Notes: generated by a model not told the origin, from the sequence alone. A stretch of DNA of 64,000 nucleotides from Planctomycetaceae bacterium (GCA_041398785.1 JAWKUA010000027.1:7278-71277); one strand, 5' to 3'. Counted from the stretch's first letter, positions 35,798 through 45,772 are shown. Translations and numbers: made by a program.

Positions 35798-36763
35798 ATG
35801 CCGATGACTTCCATTGCCAGTGCCTACGGTCAGAGCCGTCGCGTTCTGCGAATTGTGTCCCGTGTCCATCCGGTGCTGGTCGACACCGACATTGCCGCCA
35901 GAACAGTCGCGCTGCTGGTGCGCAATGATCGCATCGCCGGCGCCGGACTTCGCGAAAGTCTGCTGCTGCAGATCCGACAGTTGACGCAGGATCAGTCCAC
36001 AGACGACGAAAACCAGCGGATTCTGGAGGCTCTGGTTCGCGAGTTTGAAATCGGATATCGGCTTCAAACGGTGGATCGCGTGCCGGAAGCTGTGGTGCCG
36101 GATATGGAATTGCCGGACTTCGACGAGCGGCTTGCTTCGCTGAGGCAGCGGTACCCCTGGCCGCAGACAATCCCCGGCGGTATCGATGCCAACGAAAACG
36201 ATCACTTCCTGACACCGCCTACCGCGGAAGTTCTGCGTCGCATGATCGATGAACTTCGACCGAAGCTGATTGTGGAAGTCGGTTCCTGGCTGGGCGGTTC
36301 CACGCGACTGCTGCTGAGCCATTCTGCAGCCTTCGTCGTCGCGATCGATACGTGGCTCGGTTCCGAAGAACACCAGCCAGGCCGCGAATGGATGGAACGA
36401 CATCGATCGCGGCAGAATGTGCTGAATCGGCTGTTCGAAACGTTCCTGGTGAACTGCTGGCCGTATCGCTCCCGGCTGATTCCCCTGCGCACATGCAGCA
36501 TCGACGGACTGCATCAGGTGGCGCGACACGGATTGCAGCCGAACCTGATCCTGCTGGACGGCGCCCACGACTTTCTAAGCGTCGCTACAGAACTGAGACT
36601 CTGCGGACGATTGTTCCCAAACGCGAACATCGTTGTGGACGACTTCGTACAAGGCGCGGCGTGGCTGGCAGGGCTGGTCCGGGCCGTGGAAGACTTTGCG
36701 GTACAACAACCGTACGAACTTGAGGAACACCGAAATCAGACGGCGATACTGCGACCGTCTTAA
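35798..36763 (+). CDS. class I SAM-dependent methyltransferase (CmcI/Methyltransf_24-like)
   Basis: The 321-residue product has a helical N-terminal domain of about 95 residues, and then a Rossmann methyltransferase: motif I LIVEVGSWLGGSTRLLL near 150, AIDTWLGSEEH (motif II acid), and NLILLDGAHDF near 252 with NIVVDDF. That pattern is found in cephalosporin-hydroxylase-like and small-molecule or sugar O-methyltransferases. Its position after a glycosyltransferase suggests that it modifies the same glycan or glycoconjugate, which is inference. Two ATGs six bases apart (35798, 35804) are possible starts. A gap of 195 bases separates it from the glycosyltransferase. Confidence 0.82.
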   Translation: MPMTSIASAYGQSRRVLRIVSRVHPVLVDTDIAARTVALLVRNDRIAGAGLRESLLLQIRQLTQDQSTDDENQRILEALVREFEIGYRLQTVDRVPEAVVPDMELPDFDERLASLRQRYPWPQTIPGGIDANENDHFLTPPTAEVLRRMIDELRPKLIVEVGSWLGGSTRLLLSHSAAFVVAIDTWLGSEEHQPGREWMERHRSRQNVLNRLFETFLVNCWPYRSRLIPLRTCSIDGLHQVARHGLQPNLILLDGAHDFLSVATELRLCGRLFPNANIVVDDFVQGAAWLAGLVRAVEDFAVQQPYELEEHRNQTAILRPS

Positions 36764-36894
36764 CGGGATTTCCCGTCATCGGCAGCGGGCGCGACAGCAT
36801 CGGCATCGTCACCGCGGGAAATAACACGCCGGGCAGCACGCGCGCACAGCAGACAGCGCGGCCGAATGCACTGACGATTCGTTGTTTCGACCGA

Positions 36895-37218
36895 TCACCA
36901 GCCGATTGTCATGTTGGCTTCAATCGTCTTTTGAGCTTCGTGCAGGTCAGCGCCGGTGTCCAGCATGTACAACCGAATGGCGTGCAACTTGTCGCCGGAG
37001 GCGCGATTCAGACAGTCGCGAGCCACGTCGCAGGGGTCGGACTTTCCTTCGAGTCCCAGCAGCCTTTTGCTGATGACCCACAGGTCGCGAGGTCTTCTGG
37101 TGATCCGCGTAATTTCCTCACTGGGATAGTATTTGCCGGCAAGTTCCTCGGCCTGTTCCGGACTGTTGGCCCATCCGATCATGATGTGCGATTCCGTTTC
37201 GATCTCGTAAAGAGCCAT
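36895..37218 (-). CDS. small conserved-looking hypothetical protein
   Basis: A 107-residue soluble protein started at the ATG at 37218 (MALYEIETESHIMIGWANS). The open frame to 37392 has a shadow-like composition. It has an alpha/beta look: N-terminal strand-helix unit with SPEQAEELAGKYYPSEE, then a helical half with DPCDVARDCLNRASGDKL. No catalytic motif is seen. It lies about 230 bases downstream of the ClpV-like gene on the same strand. I do not know its function. Confidence 0.65.
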   Translation of the reverse strand: MALYEIETESHIMIGWANSPEQAEELAGKYYPSEEITRITRRPRDLWVISKRLLGLEGKSDPCDVARDCLNRASGDKLHAIRLYMLDTGADLHEAQKTIEANMTIGW

Positions 37219-37448
37219 GGGCGTGATTCCTTCATACGGGGTCCAGTCTGCGGGGTCGTCAAACGCTGCACGACACCCGAGTTTTCGGACGGCACTATAC
37301 CTGTTGAAAGCCTGGCGGGAAACGCAGCCATTCGGATTGTTTCTGCGCAGCGGCGGATTTTGATAGCGCAGAGTCTTACCGCAGTAACGCATCGGCCGAT
37401 GGCAGAAAGGTCCGTCCGCGATTCAGACGTCAGGACGCCAGCCGGGGC

Positions 37449-40214
37449 TCAACTAAGCAGAAACTGAAACCCGCCGTCCTCGCCGACATCAACCGCCGCG
37501 CCGCGGATGCTGTCTCCTGTTGCCATGCGTGACAGGAATTCCGCGGACATCTGAGGCAGCAGGGTGCCTGTCAGGATACGGTCGACATTTCTGGCGCCGC
37601 TGTCCACTTCCGTGCAGCGGCTGACGATGTGGTCGAGCACCGCGTCGGACCAGGTGAACGAAGCGTCGTAGTGTTCGTGAACGCGGCGGGCGATCTTTCC
37701 CAGTTTCAAAATCGCGATCTGCCGCATCACTTCGTCGCTGAGCGGGAAGTACGGCACCACCGTGATCCGCCCCAGAAACGCCGGTTTGAAGGTCTTCAGA
37801 AGTTCCGGATGCAGAGCGGCCGCCAGAGATTCCGCGTCGGGCATTGTTTCCGGATCGGCGCACAGCTTCATGATGGCATCCGTGCCGGCATTGGAAGTCA
37901 TGATGATCACGGTGTTCTTGAAGTCGATGTCACGGCCTTCGCCGTCCTTCATGTGTCCCTTGTCAAAGACCTGATAGAAGATGTCCTGGACACCGGGGTG
38001 AGCCTTTTCCATTTCGTCCAGCAGCACCACGCTGTAGGGCTTGCGGCGAACGGCTTCCGTCAGCACACCGCCTTCGCCGTAGCCGACGTATCCGGGAGGT
38101 GATCCCATCAGCAGTGAGACCTTGTGTTCTTCCTTAAACTCACTCATGTTCAGAACGGTCATGTTCTGTTCACCGCCGTACAGCAGTTCCGCGACGGTGA
38201 TGGCGGTTTCCGTCTTGCCGACGCCGCTGGGGCCGACCAGAAAGAAGACGCCGATGGGACGACTGGGATCGGTCAGGTTGGCTCGCGACGTGCGGACACG
38301 CTGAGCGATTGCGTCGAGACCGTGTGACTGGCCGACGACCTTTTCTTCCATGCATTCCTTCAGATGTAGAATCGTGTTGATTTCGTCGCTGACCATTCGG
38401 CCGACGGGAATACCGGTCCATGCCGCAACAACTTCCGCCACGGCCTGACCGTCGACGCAGGCCTGCATCAGCGGTTCTTCGCCCTGGATTTCAGACAGCT
38501 TCGACGTCAGTTCCGAAAGTTCGGCAAGCAGCTTCTGGCGATCTTCGTCGGTCAGAGCGGCTCCGCCAGTCAGGGCCGCAGCCGCGCTGGCCGTTTCGCC
38601 GTTGCCGCTGGCGGGCTTTTCGGAAGCAGCCGGCGCGGTGCCTTCCGGTTTTCCGGCCGCCGGTTCTTCGTGCTTCGGAACCGCCTGGCCGGAAAGTTTT
38701 TCACGAACTGCCCGGATCTGTCCGACAAGTTCCTTTTCCTGCTTCCAGCGTTCCATCAGTTCGTCGTAACGCTGCTGCGTGTCCGACTTGGTCTGCTGAA
38801 GCTTCTGCAGTCTTTCCTGATGATCGGCTCCGGTTGCGGATTCGCGCTCCAGGACTCCGATGGCCGTGTTAGTCTGATCGATTGTGCGGCGAGCATCTTC
38901 GATCGCGGACGGAATTGCCGCGTGTCCGATGGCGACGCGGGCACACGCTGTGTCCAGCAGACTGACAGACTTGTCGGGCAGTTGCCGCCCGGAGATATAC
39001 CGGTTCGACAAACGGACCGAATCTTCAACGGCTTCGTTCAGGATCTCGATCTTGTGATGAGCCTGCAGCGTATCGACAAGGCCGCGCATCATGGAAATCG
39101 CTTTTTCCTCGTCCGGTTCTTCGACTTTGACAACCTGGAATCGTCGAGCCAAAGCCGCGTCGCGTTCGAAGTACTTCTTGTATTCGGCCCAGGTCGTCGC
39201 GGCGACGGTTCGCAGTTCGCCGCGGGCGAGAGCCGGCTTCAGCAGGTTGGCGGCGTCGCCCTGGCCGGCGGAACCGCCTGCTCCGATCAGCGTGTGGGCT
39301 TCATCGATGAACAGAATGATGGGAGTGACCGACTTGTTGACTTCGTTGATGACCGACTTCAGCCGGTTTTCGAATTCCCCCTTCACGCCGGCTCCGGCCT
39401 GCAGCAGGCTCAGGTCCAGCGTCTTGACTGACACGGTCTTCAGTGACGGCGGGACATCGCCCTGAACAATCCGCAGCGCGAATCCTTCGACGACCGCTGT
39501 TTTTCCGACGCCTGCTTCTCCCGTGAGAATCGGGTTGTTCTGGCGCCGCCGTGTCAGAATATCGATGATCTGGCGAATCTCCTGATCGCGGCCCAGGACC
39601 GGATCGATCTTGCCGGCTCGCGCTCGCTCCGTCAGGTCGATCGTGTACTGGTCCAGCGACGGAGTCTGAGTCGGGCCGCCTCCCGGCTTGCCGCCCGGTG
39701 CAGATCCGGAGGCGGTCATCATGACGTCGGTCCCGGCTTCGGCCGTGTCCGCAACGATGGCCATCAGATCCTTCGCCAGCGATTCGGCGGAGATCTTTGC
39801 GAACTCACGCGAGATGCCCTGAGCGATCTGGGACAGCGAACGATCGTTCAGCAAGGCCAGAATCAAATGGCCGGACCGCGTCTTTCCGGCCGAATAGTCG
39901 ATCGAACCCAGCACCCACGCCTCGCGCGCCAGATCGACGGTGTGTTGCGACAGCAGAGGCTGGCTGGAATTGCCGGTCTTGAGTTTGTCGATCGCCTTCG
40001 TGACATCACCGATCATTCGGGACGCATCGATGCTGAACGCTTTCAGAATTGCGTGAACGTCGGTGTTCGAGCCTTCCAGCAGTTTCAGCAGCCAGTGCTC
40101 CACTTCCACGTTGTAGTTGCTGCGTGACAGACACAGCCCGGCGGCTCCTTCAAGCGACCGCGTGCAGGTGTCGTTGAGCTTGCTGATCAGCGATTTGAGG
40201 TTGACCGAAGACAT
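37449..40214 (-). CDS. clpV: ClpV/TssH-type AAA+ unfoldase
   Basis: The 921 residues show the ClpB/ClpV plan: double Clp-N domain (1-150), first AAA+ with Walker A TGEAGVGKTA at 231-240 and FIDEAHTLIGAGG, coiled-coil middle domain (about 430-520), second AAA+ with Walker A GPSGVGKTE near 660 and PPGYVGYGEGG, and the C-terminal D2-small domain. The N-terminal ISKLNDTCTRSLEGAAGLCL and the TEVDSGARNVDRIL block point to the type VI secretion ATPase ClpV, which disassembles contracted VipA/VipB sheaths, rather than ClpB. An insertion of about 50 Pro/Ala/Gly-rich residues (560-605) interrupts the region before the second ATPase. No other T6SS gene is beside it. Confidence 0.9.
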   Translation of the reverse strand: MSSVNLKSLISKLNDTCTRSLEGAAGLCLSRSNYNVEVEHWLLKLLEGSNTDVHAILKAFSIDASRMIGDVTKAIDKLKTGNSSQPLLSQHTVDLAREAWVLGSIDYSAGKTRSGHLILALLNDRSLSQIAQGISREFAKISAESLAKDLMAIVADTAEAGTDVMMTASGSAPGGKPGGGPTQTPSLDQYTIDLTERARAGKIDPVLGRDQEIRQIIDILTRRRQNNPILTGEAGVGKTAVVEGFALRIVQGDVPPSLKTVSVKTLDLSLLQAGAGVKGEFENRLKSVINEVNKSVTPIILFIDEAHTLIGAGGSAGQGDAANLLKPALARGELRTVAATTWAEYKKYFERDAALARRFQVVKVEEPDEEKAISMMRGLVDTLQAHHKIEILNEAVEDSVRLSNRYISGRQLPDKSVSLLDTACARVAIGHAAIPSAIEDARRTIDQTNTAIGVLERESATGADHQERLQKLQQTKSDTQQRYDELMERWKQEKELVGQIRAVREKLSGQAVPKHEEPAAGKPEGTAPAASEKPASGNGETASAAAALTGGAALTDEDRQKLLAELSELTSKLSEIQGEEPLMQACVDGQAVAEVVAAWTGIPVGRMVSDEINTILHLKECMEEKVVGQSHGLDAIAQRVRTSRANLTDPSRPIGVFFLVGPSGVGKTETAITVAELLYGGEQNMTVLNMSEFKEEHKVSLLMGSPPGYVGYGEGGVLTEAVRRKPYSVVLLDEMEKAHPGVQDIFYQVFDKGHMKDGEGRDIDFKNTVIIMTSNAGTDAIMKLCADPETMPDAESLAAALHPELLKTFKPAFLGRITVVPYFPLSDEVMRQIAILKLGKIARRVHEHYDASFTWSDAVLDHIVSRCTEVDSGARNVDRILTGTLLPQMSAEFLSRMATGDSIRGAAVDVGEDGGFQFLLS

Positions 40215-40575
40215 AGGCGATGAATTTCTGTCTGACAGTGAAGAAAGTGGGACGGTCGAATGCGGATCAATTCACCACAGGAAGGATGCGGTATTGGAGA
40301 TGGAAACTGTGTCCACGATTGCAGACGTGTTCGGTGCTGATCGGAAATCGCCGGAGCACGAAACCGGAATCCTGCTGGCCGCGACGAACACTGATGCTAT
40401 TCGTGATGTTCGCAACTCTGACTGCCGCGAGCCGGAATGCCTCATTGTTCTCTGCTCGCGGTATAGATCGATCTTCTGGTAGTAGCAGCCGCCAGCAATT
40501 CGTCGGTTTGGCGGAAAAACGGAGCCGATAGTGATTGGCCGAATAACGAGCGGGATTCACGTCGCGTCAGCCGTT
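40215..40575. other. gene-free interval between clpV and dcd
   Basis: 361 bases, less GC-rich than the flanks, between two minus-strand genes. It should hold the clpV promoter. No gene, RNA fold or repeat is supported; frames crossing it lack protein character. Confidence 0.45.
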
Positions 40576-41193
40576 TCATGATTCAGCTCGGACCAGTTCG
40601 TCGGCGGTATGTTCGTCGATGACCGCGTCCGGCCGGCTGCCGTTGAAGTTCAGCTTCATCTGGCGCTCGTCGCGGTTGCCGAGTTCCCGGAACAGCAGGC
40701 TGGGCTGGATGTCCGTGTTGTTCTGATATTTGCCGCTCTTGTACTCCGTCACGTCTCCTTCCAGGCTGTGATAGAAGATTTGGCAGACCTGCACGCCGGC
40801 ATAGATCCTGACGGGCTGGACGGCAAACATTTCCAGTGTCCAGTATCCACAGAAGCCCACATCGCCGAATCCGGCCGTCACATGGACGAACAATCCCAGC
40901 CGTCCGATGGAAGACCGCCCTTCCAGCATCGGGACGTAGTTGTGCGTTTCCGTGTGTTCGATGGTGCGGCCGAGGTACAGTTGGTTCGGCTGCAGCACAA
41001 GACCTTCCGGCGGGATCTGCAGGCGGCCGAACCGGCTGGGTTTTCGCATGTCCAGCACGATTTCTTCGTAAACCAGCAGCTCGTCGTGCAGTCGCAGGTT
41101 GTAGCTGTTGGAATTCAGTTGATCTTCGTTGAACGGATCAATCTGAATGTTGCTTCCGAGCTGTGCCCGGATTTCGCTGCCGCTAAGAATCAT
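40576..41193 (-). CDS. dcd: dCTP deaminase
   Basis: It converts dCTP to dUTP (or to dUMP if bifunctional), feeding thymidylate synthesis. The 205-residue product matches the trimeric dUTPase-like family: SNSYNLRLHDELLVY near 30, QLYLGRTIEHTET, MLEGRSSIGRLGLFVHVTAG near 98 (the Arg-Ser-Ser phosphate loop), and GFCGYWTLEMF with the catalytic Glu region. Starting at 41193 (MILSGSEI) matches the family N-terminus; the frame is open to 41313 without homology. Divergent from the cytochrome lipoprotein gene. Confidence 0.93.
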   Translation of the reverse strand: MILSGSEIRAQLGSNIQIDPFNEDQLNSNSYNLRLHDELLVYEEIVLDMRKPSRFGRLQIPPEGLVLQPNQLYLGRTIEHTETHNYVPMLEGRSSIGRLGLFVHVTAGFGDVGFCGYWTLEMFAVQPVRIYAGVQVCQIFYHSLEGDVTEYKSGKYQNNTDIQPSLLFRELGNRDERQMKLNFNGSRPDAVIDEHTADELVRAES

Positions 41194-41522
41194 GCTGCGC
41201 TGCCAGTTCGAAACCTGCGGAGACTGTGGCCGGGCGACTCGCGACGAGCCACCCGGAACGCCGAATGGGATCCACGACGCGGGCAGAGTAGACACAATCC
41301 GCAGCCAGTTCAACTCGACGCGCAGACGTCGCTTCGACGACGCCCCATGACCGGGGAATCAGGGTCGTTCGCCTGCAGCCGAGGCGCCGGCCGGACATCG
41401 TTTTCACGTTCGCATTGTCGGTCGACCGCGCCTAAACTGAGTGCTGCCGGAGCGTGAAGGTCGAGCACACCGGTGGAACTCGATGAAGGTCTGTTGAAGT
41501 GGATTCGGAATCCCGGTTTTCG
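41194..41522. other. divergent intergenic region
   Basis: 329 bases between dcd and the cytochrome lipoprotein gene, so two promoters are expected. I see no gene, RNA or clear operator. Confidence 0.4.
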
Positions 41523-42659
41523 ATGATCGCGTACCGCACGCATTGGCACCGCACGCTGCCGATCCTGCTCTGCGGATTCATTGCCGGTTGTGGAGATTCT
41601 CCGTCGACGACCGAGCCCGGCGGCATGAATGCGGTAATGGCGGTTGGGGACGACATTCCCGTCGAAAAATCGCAGCCGGAAGCCGCCATAACGACGGAAA
41701 ACAGCGACGGTCACCGGCGCGACGAAGTCTGGACGGACGAAAACGGAAACAAGTATCTGGGGAAGATTCCGTTTGATGTGTTTGCCGTCCATCCGTACGA
41801 GATTGCTGCCGACACCACTCCCGTCAATGGCGCTGCGACGGCGACAATTCCCGTGGTTGCGAATTCCGGCAACGTCCCGCAGACCGATGTTCCCGATGCG
41901 ACAAGTCAGAATCCGGGAACTTCGCCGACGCCGGCGACCACAGCAAATTCCGGATCGGCCGGCGACGGCTGGGACTCCGTAATATCGCGTGATGTCCTGG
42001 AAGCGGAGATCAAGGACATTCGCAACTTCCTGACGCCGACGCTGCAATCGGTGGGAAACTTCCGTTCGTCGATGGCCATGATTCCTCCGAAGGCAGCCAC
42101 ACTGGGCGTGCTGGCGGAGGTCGCCAGAGAGCATCCCGATAAAGTTACCTGGGTCGAAGACGCCGCGTATCTGAGCGATCTGGCACGGCAGATGAACCTG
42201 ACGCCTCTGCAGGCCGGACCGAAGGATCAGAAGCGACTCAGAGATCTGTTCGCAGCGATCACCGACACACTGAACCGCTCACGACCTGCGAACCTGGAAA
42301 AGCCGCCCGAAGGACAGATGTATTCCGACATCGCCGAGATGCGGCTGGTCATGAAACGCATGGAAGAAGCCAGCCGGCGGATGCGAACCGAAGTAGGCAA
42401 CGAATCCTCACTGGCGGCAAACAAGGACATGGTCCGCCATGAAGCGGAAATCCTCAGGACTCTTACGAAAGTCGTGACGACTTCCGGCTACGGCTACTCC
42501 GACGACACTGACTTCAACGGCTATGCACGGCAGATAATTGACGCCTCCGCTAAGATCATCTCCGCTGCGGATTCGAACAACTTTTCAGACTTTCAACTGT
42601 CTCAGACCGAAGTGGCGAATTCCTGCCAGGCCTGTCACCATGACTACAAGAGCAATTGA
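41523..42659 (+). CDS. cytochrome-c-like lipoprotein
   Basis: Started at the ATG at 41523 the protein has 378 residues and a lipoprotein signal ending in the lipobox IAGC (about residues 20-23); a GTG at 41499 would add eight residues. Residues 30-150 are low-complexity and Pro/Thr/Asn-rich. The C-terminal 200 residues are helical and end in CQACHHDYK, a single CxxCH heme-attachment site at the extreme C-terminus, as in cytochrome c'-type four-helix bundles. It probably sits in the periplasm as an anchored redox or sensing protein. The protease gene starts one base after its stop codon. Confidence 0.85.
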   Translation: MIAYRTHWHRTLPILLCGFIAGCGDSPSTTEPGGMNAVMAVGDDIPVEKSQPEAAITTENSDGHRRDEVWTDENGNKYLGKIPFDVFAVHPYEIAADTTPVNGAATATIPVVANSGNVPQTDVPDATSQNPGTSPTPATTANSGSAGDGWDSVISRDVLEAEIKDIRNFLTPTLQSVGNFRSSMAMIPPKAATLGVLAEVAREHPDKVTWVEDAAYLSDLARQMNLTPLQAGPKDQKRLRDLFAAITDTLNRSRPANLEKPPEGQMYSDIAEMRLVMKRMEEASRRMRTEVGNESSLAANKDMVRHEAEILRTLTKVVTTSGYGYSDDTDFNGYARQIIDASAKIISAADSNNFSDFQLSQTEVANSCQACHHDYKSN

Positions 42660-42660
42660 C

Positions 42661-43659
42661 ATGCGCAAGAAGTGGTTGTGCCTAAAGTTGGCAGTCGTTG
42701 TGCCGTGTTTCGCCGTGCAATCGGCGGCCGACGCGGACACGATCGTCATGAAGTCCGGACAGAAGGTGGTGGGGCAGGTGCTGAAAGTGCAGCCCGACGC
42801 CGTCTTCATCGACATCGGCGTCGACGTAGTGCGGATTCCGGTCGACCGAATTCAGGAACGTATCGCCGAAGTCCCGACCGAACAGCCCGAACCCGCCAAA
42901 GCCCAGGGAGTCTACCGCACCGCGGAGCTGCCCGAACGCACTGTCAAGGAACTGGTCAGCAGATTCGGCGAAGGTGTGGTTCTGGTGCAGACTCCGGATG
43001 GCCTGGGTTCCGGATTCATCATCAACGACCGGGGCTACTGCGTGACAAATTATCACGTTGTCGAAGGTCAGACTCGCATCGCAGTCACCATCTTCCATCG
43101 CGGCGAAGGCGGTGACTTTGAACGGCGAGCGATCCGTGACGTCCGGATTCTGGCGCTGAATCCGCACTTCGATCTGGCGCTGCTGGAGATTCCCAAACCG
43201 GACGATCTGGAGTTCCGGCCGGAATTCATCGCCGACGACGATTCTCTGCTGGAAGGTGATACCGTCTTCGGCATCGGCAGTCCGCTGGGACTGGAACGCA
43301 GCGTGTCGGAAGGGATCGTCAGCAGTCGAAACCGGAACATGGAAGGCATCGTTTACATTCAGACAACCGCTCAGGTGAATCCCGGTAACAGCGGCGGACC
43401 GCTATTCAATTCCAAAGGCGAAGTTGTCGGCGTGATCAACATGAAGCTGACGTTCGGGGAAGGTCTGGGCTTCGCGATTCCCGTCGCTTATCTGAAGCAC
43501 TTTCTGAACAATCGGGACGCCTTTGCGTTCGACCGCACGAACCCGAATACCGGCTACCACTATCTGGATCCTCCTCGCCGCACCAATCCGAAGCAGCCGT
43601 ACGAAGTTCTGAAGGCAGATCCGGCGGCCTCCGCGACCAAAGATGCGGTCGGCCCATGA
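42661..43659 (+). CDS. secreted trypsin-like serine protease (DegP/HtrA-like without PDZ)
   Basis: 332 residues with a signal peptide (KKWLCLKLAVVVPCFAVQSA). A short beta-domain, DTIVMKSGQKVVGQVLKV at about 27-66, precedes the protease. The triad is His132 in TNYHVVEG, Asp171 in NPHFDLALLEI, and Ser244 in VNPGNSGGPLF; GSGFIINDRG and GIGSPLG are HtrA-type. No PDZ domain follows; the last 60 residues are Pro-rich. Likely a periplasmic protease for damaged or specific proteins. Its stop overlaps the next start as ATGA, and it lies one base after the cytochrome gene, so the three are probably one operon. Confidence 0.9.
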   Translation: MRKKWLCLKLAVVVPCFAVQSAADADTIVMKSGQKVVGQVLKVQPDAVFIDIGVDVVRIPVDRIQERIAEVPTEQPEPAKAQGVYRTAELPERTVKELVSRFGEGVVLVQTPDGLGSGFIINDRGYCVTNYHVVEGQTRIAVTIFHRGEGGDFERRAIRDVRILALNPHFDLALLEIPKPDDLEFRPEFIADDDSLLEGDTVFGIGSPLGLERSVSEGIVSSRNRNMEGIVYIQTTAQVNPGNSGGPLFNSKGEVVGVINMKLTFGEGLGFAIPVAYLKHFLNNRDAFAFDRTNPNTGYHYLDPPRRTNPKQPYEVLKADPAASATKDAVGP

Positions 43660-44201
43660 ATAATTCCATGCCGCTGTCGGGCAGGTCGTTTCTGGCATTC
43701 GTCGGTGATGACTACGAAGACCTGGAACTCTGGTATCCGAAACTCAGGCTGATCGAAGCCGGAGCCTCCGTTGTGGTCGCCGGCCATTCCGCCGGAATGG
43801 TGTACTCCGGAAAACACGGTTATCCGTGCGTCGCCGATGCAGCGATCGAGGACGTCATCACGTCAGACTTCGACGGCCTGATTTGCGCCGGAGGGTGGAT
43901 GCCGGATCGGCTGCGCCGTGACCGCGATGTCCTGCGAATCACGCGTGAATTCGCCGAAGCGGGCAAGCTGGTCGCCGCCATCTGCCACGGCGGCTGGATT
44001 CCAATTTCCGCGGGAGTCTACCACAACATCAATGTCACCGGTTCTCCGGGAATCCGGGACGATCTCATCAATGCCGGTGCAATCTACCAGGATGCTTCCG
44101 TCGTCGTGGACCAGCACTTCATCAGCAGTCGCCGTCCGGATGATCTTCCGGATTTCTGTCGAGCGATCGTGAACTGGTATCAGCATCCCGGCGCCGGATG
44201 A
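43656..44201 (+). CDS. DJ-1/PfpI-family protein
   Basis: The 181 residues match the type 1 glutamine-amidotransferase-like DJ-1/PfpI fold: FVGDDYEDLELWYP with the conserved Glu near 21, DGLICAGGW, and the nucleophile elbow AAICHGGW with Cys110. Members are glyoxalases, deglycases, chaperones or proteases; activity here is unknown. The His following Cys is present, as in PfpI-type proteins. Translation is coupled to the upstream protease through ATGA at 43656-43659. The link with a periplasmic protease suggests a role in protein damage, which is inference. Confidence 0.9.
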   Translation: MNNSMPLSGRSFLAFVGDDYEDLELWYPKLRLIEAGASVVVAGHSAGMVYSGKHGYPCVADAAIEDVITSDFDGLICAGGWMPDRLRRDRDVLRITREFAEAGKLVAAICHGGWIPISAGVYHNINVTGSPGIRDDLINAGAIYQDASVVVDQHFISSRRPDDLPDFCRAIVNWYQHPGAG

Positions 44202-44255
44202 CTTTGCGCAGATGATTTCGAACTTCGAATCAGCAACAGGATATCGCCAATCGCC

Positions 44256-44726
44256 ATGACCGATGACGTCGAACTTCCCATTCCCGCCGACGCCGATTCG
44301 TCGCCTGCCACCGTTCCGGAACCCTGGTACCGCGACGGCCTGCAATTCACGTGCAGCCAGTGCGGAGACTGCTGCACCGGCGCTCCGGGCGTTGTCTGGG
44401 TCACCGATGAAGAACTGCGGGAGATCGCCGACTACCTGGACAAACCGACCGGCGAGATTCGTCTGTTTCATACTCGAATCGTGCGGGGGCGAGTGTCTCT
44501 GACCGAATTCCAGAACGGAGACTGCACGTTCTTTGACCCCGCCAGCCGTCACTGCCGCGTGTATCCGGTGCGGCCGACACAATGCCGCACGTGGCCATTC
44601 TGGAAATCGAATATCGCCACCGAAGAGACGTGGAAACGGACATGCGAGTACTGTCCCGGCTCCGGCACGGGTGCGTTTTTCAGCCTGGAGGAAGTCGAAG
44701 CTCGCGCGGCGCAGGTTCAGATCTGA
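44256..44726 (+). CDS. YkgJ-type cysteine-cluster protein
   Basis: 156 residues with the UPF0153/YkgJ pattern: CSQCGDCCTG at 33-41 and a second set CRVYPVRPTQCRTWPF with a further CEYC near the end, likely ligands of a zinc or iron-sulfur centre. The family role is not established. It follows the PfpI gene by 54 bases on the same strand and may be the last gene of that operon; just beyond it, on the other strand, ends rnpB. Confidence 0.9.
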   Translation: MTDDVELPIPADADSSPATVPEPWYRDGLQFTCSQCGDCCTGAPGVVWVTDEELREIADYLDKPTGEIRLFHTRIVRGRVSLTEFQNGDCTFFDPASRHCRVYPVRPTQCRTWPFWKSNIATEETWKRTCEYCPGSGTGAFFSLEEVEARAAQVQI

Positions 44727-44864
44727 CGCCTGTTGCAACGGGCTGTCGCTTTTCCGGACCGAATCGCACCGCAGCGGCCATCTGCGTTTGAGTCACGGTG
44801 CGATGGCAGTCCTGCGCCGGAACGAAAGTCATCGATTCACGCAGGGCCGAAGGTATCGAAAAAT

Positions 44865-45317
<453 letters not shown>

Positions 45318-45772
45318 GCCGGCATTGTAGCCAAACCCGCAGCTTCGGCGAGACGTGATGTTCCTCCCGGCAGCAGCGAGTCGGCGACGTGCGAAGCCCG
45401 CGTCGACGCCCGTCGGTGACTCCGGCGGCGGTACCGGGAGTCGCCGAGGAACCGGCTTCGGTCGCATGGAATTCCGTGGAATCCGAAATTCGCGGCCAGG
45501 AATTGCAGCGAGGCGGCGAAACAGAACTCTGTGCGGCGGAATTGCGCTTTGCCGATACCGAATCACGCGTCGAAGAACGATATTCGTCGACAACATGACG
45601 CAACATCCGCGCCGGATGCTTGACCGGTTGTGGATCGCTGAACGACAATCGCTCCGCCTTCATGAACGGCAGCTGACGCGTCTGCCGTTTGCGGTTTCGC
45701 AGAACTCAAACGCTTTCGCTGAGACTTTCAAGTCCTCGGCGTTGTCCCAATCCTGAACCAAAAGGACTTCCC
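45318..45772. other. divergent intergenic region upstream of rnpB
   Basis: 455 bases with the rnpB promoter at one end and the ribosome site of the DUF3352-like gene (AAAAGGA before 45773) at the other. Open frames here extend from antisense of rnpB and show no protein motif. Nothing else seen. Confidence 0.45.
45324..45329 (-). promoter_or_regulatory. probable -10 box of rnpB
   Basis: TACAAT on the minus strand lies seven bases before the RNA 5' end deduced from helix P1, the expected distance for a sigma-70 -10 element. I see no good -35 match, so the promoter may depend on other contacts. Confidence 0.5.
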
